Shown one piece after another: positions 5,384 through 6,135 of a stretch of DNA of 6,135 nt. Each line of letters opens with the position of its first letter. The stretch's first letter is position 1. The stretch comes from Syntrophothermus sp. UBA1445 (lineage in GTDB: Bacteria > Bacillota > Syntrophomonadia > Syntrophomonadales > DTU052): positions 321 to 6,455 of the forward strand of contig DCTH01000063.1 of NCBI GenBank assembly GCA_002329495.1, given 5' to 3'. Under the pieces are notes generated by a model, which made no database searches, was not told the DNA's origin, and saw only the letters and a program-made list of their open reading frames with translations. The position numbers were made by a program, and so were the translations under genes.

Positions 5384-6135
5384 TTATGCCTTCCCGGCCC
5401 TGGCGATTTCCTCGTCACGTAGAAGCCTTCTTAAAGCCTTCCCTACGCCGGTTCTTGGCAGCTGGGGTCTGAATTCAATCCTGCGGGGGACTTTGTAAGC
5501 AGCTAACCGCTCCTTACAGTAGGCAATTAACTCCTCCGGGGTAACGGTCGCATTTTCGACTAGCTGTACAAAGGATTTAACGATTTCTCCGTGATAATCG
5601 TCGGGAATACCCACAGTAATAACGTCTTTAACCTGGGGATGTACCAGCAGGGTTTCGTCAATATCCCGGGGGTAGATGTTGTAACCACCGGATATGATTA
5701 TGTCCTTGGAACGGTCGACGATAAATATATACCCGTCCTCATCCCGGTAGGCGATATCTCCGGTGTAGAGCCACCCATCTTTGAGAACCTTGGCGGTCTC
5801 CTCGGGGTCATTCCAGTAGCCCTTCATGACCAGAGGAGAACGCATCACGATCTCACCCCGCTCACCGGGTGGCAGTTCTTCACCGGTGTTGATGTCCACA
5901 ATCTTGATATCCGCATCAGGATAGGGTACCCCAATACTGCCGTCCTTTTTCCGCCCAACGTAAGGGTTGGTGATTCCCAGAGAGGTGGTCTCACTCATAC
6001 CCCAGCCTTCAGCCACAAAGATGTTCATATCCCTGGCTTTCTGCAGCAGCTCAGGAAGGCAGGGAGCGGCACCGCTGTTAAACACCCCAAACTTCTTGCC
6101 CAGATCCAGCTCCTTGGCCCGGGGATGGTTCAGTA
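5384..6135 (-). CDS. AMP-forming acyl-CoA synthetase, C-terminal part (start outside window)
   Basis: These are the last 249 residues of an ANL-superfamily adenylating enzyme, probably a long- or medium-chain fatty acid-CoA ligase, which activates an acid with ATP and joins it to CoA. The frame continues to the window edge; fragment residues 1-4 (LNHP) are in the N-terminal domain. Motifs are WGMSETT (44-50, motif A5), GWLYTGD (Asp126, A7), DRSKDIIISGGYNIYP (Arg141 and the hinge region, A8), a VGIPDDYHGE block, and RTGVGKALRR with the acyl-adenylating Lys232 (A10). All catalytic landmarks are intact. Substrate cannot be told from this half. It converges on the small-gene cluster and is separated from it by the 19-bp terminator. 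Fatty-acid activation would suit an anaerobe that oxidises or incorporates fatty acids, but that is only a suggestion. Confidence 0.94.
   Translation of the reverse strand, partial: LNHPRAKELDLGKKFGVFNSGAAPCLPELLQKARDMNIFVAEGWGMSETTSLGITNPYVGRKKDGSIGVPYPDADIKIVDINTGEELPPGERGEIVMRSPLVMKGYWNDPEETAKVLKDGWLYTGDIAYRDEDGYIFIVDRSKDIIISGGYNIYPRDIDETLLVHPQVKDVITVGIPDDYHGEIVKSFVQLVENATVTPEELIAYCKERLAAYKVPRRIEFRPQLPRTGVGKALRRLLRDEEIARAGKA

Noticed and set aside
1..6135. CRISPR array, tRNA or rRNA gene, insertion sequence, phage attachment site
   Set aside because: I saw no regularly spaced repeats, cloverleaf, transposase frame or terminal repeats anywhere in the window.

Overview
The window looks like chromosomal DNA from an anaerobic member of the Bacillota, most likely class Clostridia. 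The clues are strong AGGAGG-type ribosome binding sites with GTG/TTG as well as ATG starts, a class I-alpha glutamine synthetase with Bacillus-like active-site numbering, an ANTAR regulator in front of it, and a Gram-positive type LexA with a GAAC-N4-GTTY type operator. Base composition looks close to half GC by eye. I cannot name the genus from sequence alone.

Positions 1-2553 form a nitrogen-assimilation block on the + strand. It holds the 3' end of an ammonium transporter (amt), a 224-base intergenic leader, an ANTAR-type RNA-binding regulator with a degenerate receiver domain, and glnA four bases downstream of the regulator. The leader appears to hold a promoter built into an 8-bp perfect inverted repeat, then a small hairpin with a six-base AxxGxx loop whose 3' arm overlaps the 5' arm of an intrinsic terminator. 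That is the layout expected for ANTAR-controlled antitermination, so the regulator probably controls its own mRNA and glnA together. A bidirectional terminator (2497-2553) closes the block.

Positions 2557-3990 carry two minus-strand genes convergent with glnA: lexA, the SOS repressor, with an extended -10 promoter overlapped by a LexA box, and upstream of it a TtcA-family PP-loop tRNA thiolation enzyme. The 281-base gap at 3991-4271 lies between divergent genes and shows only weak inverted repeats.

Positions 4272-5315 carry three small + strand genes: an unrecognised 134-residue protein, a 91-residue GIY-YIG domain protein, and a 42-residue protein with a complete CxxC/HxxC zinc-site pattern that is too short to appear in ordinary gene lists. 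The last two lie between two terminator hairpins with nearly the same core. The second of these has a perfect 19-bp stem and also faces the convergent gene. From 5384 to the window end on the minus strand is the C-terminal half of an AMP-forming acyl-CoA synthetase.

The best candidates for something new are the autogenous ANTAR leader switch with a receiver that seems to have lost its acidic pocket, the free-standing zinc mini-protein, and the orphan 134-residue protein. None of these is proven by sequence alone.
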